Origin: Anaerostipes sp. 992a
GTDB lineage: Bacteria; Bacillota; Clostridia; Lachnospirales; Lachnospiraceae
Reading direction: 5' to 3'
NCBI RefSeq assembly: GCF_001940245.1
Contig: NZ_MJIG01000001.1
Span: 124,001 to 188,000 of the forward strand
DNA: 64,000 nt
The position numbers were made by a program, and so were the translations under genes. Of the stretch, positions 63,786 to 64,000 are shown in pieces. The notes under the pieces were generated by a model, which ran no database searches, was not told the DNA's origin, and saw only the letters and a list, made by a program, of their open reading frames with translations. Every line of letters begins with the position of its first letter. Within the stretch, counting starts at the first letter, position 1.

Positions 63786-64000
63786 CACAGTTTGGATATT
63801 GAATACAGTATATTTTAGTCCTAAAAATTCAAATGTCAATCATTGTTCGAAAGAAGAAACATGGGAAATTGTCATTTAAAATATTAAAAAATGAAAATAA
63901 TTTAAATGGGAAGTACAAAAGAGGAAAATTTATTCTGTCTATTTTTCAAAAATATGATAGAATAAATGCGTAAAAGAGTAGAAGAAAAAATTATTTGAAT

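Overview
The window looks like the chromosome of a Lachnospiraceae-type Firmicute, for example a Blautia/Ruminococcus-like gut anaerobe. The reasons are an AT-rich composition, strong Shine-Dalgarno sites, frequent TTG/GTG starts, a T-box leader, a BirA-type biotin operator, and the gene families themselves (GshA without an ATP-grasp domain, PadR/DUF2812, CutC, DegV, RpiR-nag). The genus is an inference. No rRNA, tRNA or prophage structural genes were seen.

Layout. 1-2450: the end of a Lon-like AAA+ ATPase and a complete IS1182-family insertion sequence whose 52-bp terminal inverted repeats contain palindromes. 2530-4503: an arginase-fold protein and a WYL-domain regulator. 4520-5021: a transposase remnant that abuts cas3. 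5012-13029: a complete type I-C CRISPR-Cas operon (cas3-cas5-cas8c-cas7-cas4-cas1-cas2). 13030-22146: the leader and a very large CRISPR array, which I count by hand as 115 repeats and 114 spacers of about 66-bp period. One repeat is split by an IS3-family element (19971-21327) flanked by a 4-bp ACCT duplication. Several spacers are duplicated in informative ways. 22147-23110: decayed IS3 and IS66 fragments. 23259-24171: a small unknown protein and a methyltransferase.

24232-30374 is a sucrose/raffinose locus with an AraC regulator, a GH32 sucrose(-6-P) hydrolase, a sucrose-type PTS permease and a GH36 alpha-galactosidase. The PTS gene has lost its EIIB domain and the start of EIIC through an out-of-frame deletion, so the uptake step appears broken. 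30578-38561 is a complete type I Wadjet operon (jetABCD), a condensin-like anti-plasmid system. It is followed by a small unknown ORF and a broken gene. CRISPR and Wadjet make this a defence-rich accessory region.

39406-49133 is a sulfur and thiol region. cysK has its own promoter. A tightly packed seven-gene operon follows: gshA, a class II glutamine amidotransferase, a C39-like cysteine peptidase, an M20 peptidase, two PLP C-S lyase-type enzymes and a rhodanese-TtcA fusion. Then comes bioB under a BirA-like operator. The operon has gamma-glutamyl-cysteine synthesis, gamma-glutamyl removal and C-S cleavage without a glutathione synthetase. That is the logic of ergothioneine-type sulfur transfer, and it is my main candidate for an undescribed pathway.

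The rest is mostly housekeeping: a PadR/DUF2812 pair, a proteasome-fold-like protein, purC, cutC, degV, an RmlD-like reductase, deoC and manA. A 0.9-kb non-coding stretch with degenerate repeats and strong hairpins (56373-57304) follows. Then come a PAP2 protein, an alpha/beta hydrolase, an RpiR regulator divergent from nagB-nagA with paired operators, and a CstA-family transporter preceded by a T-box leader.
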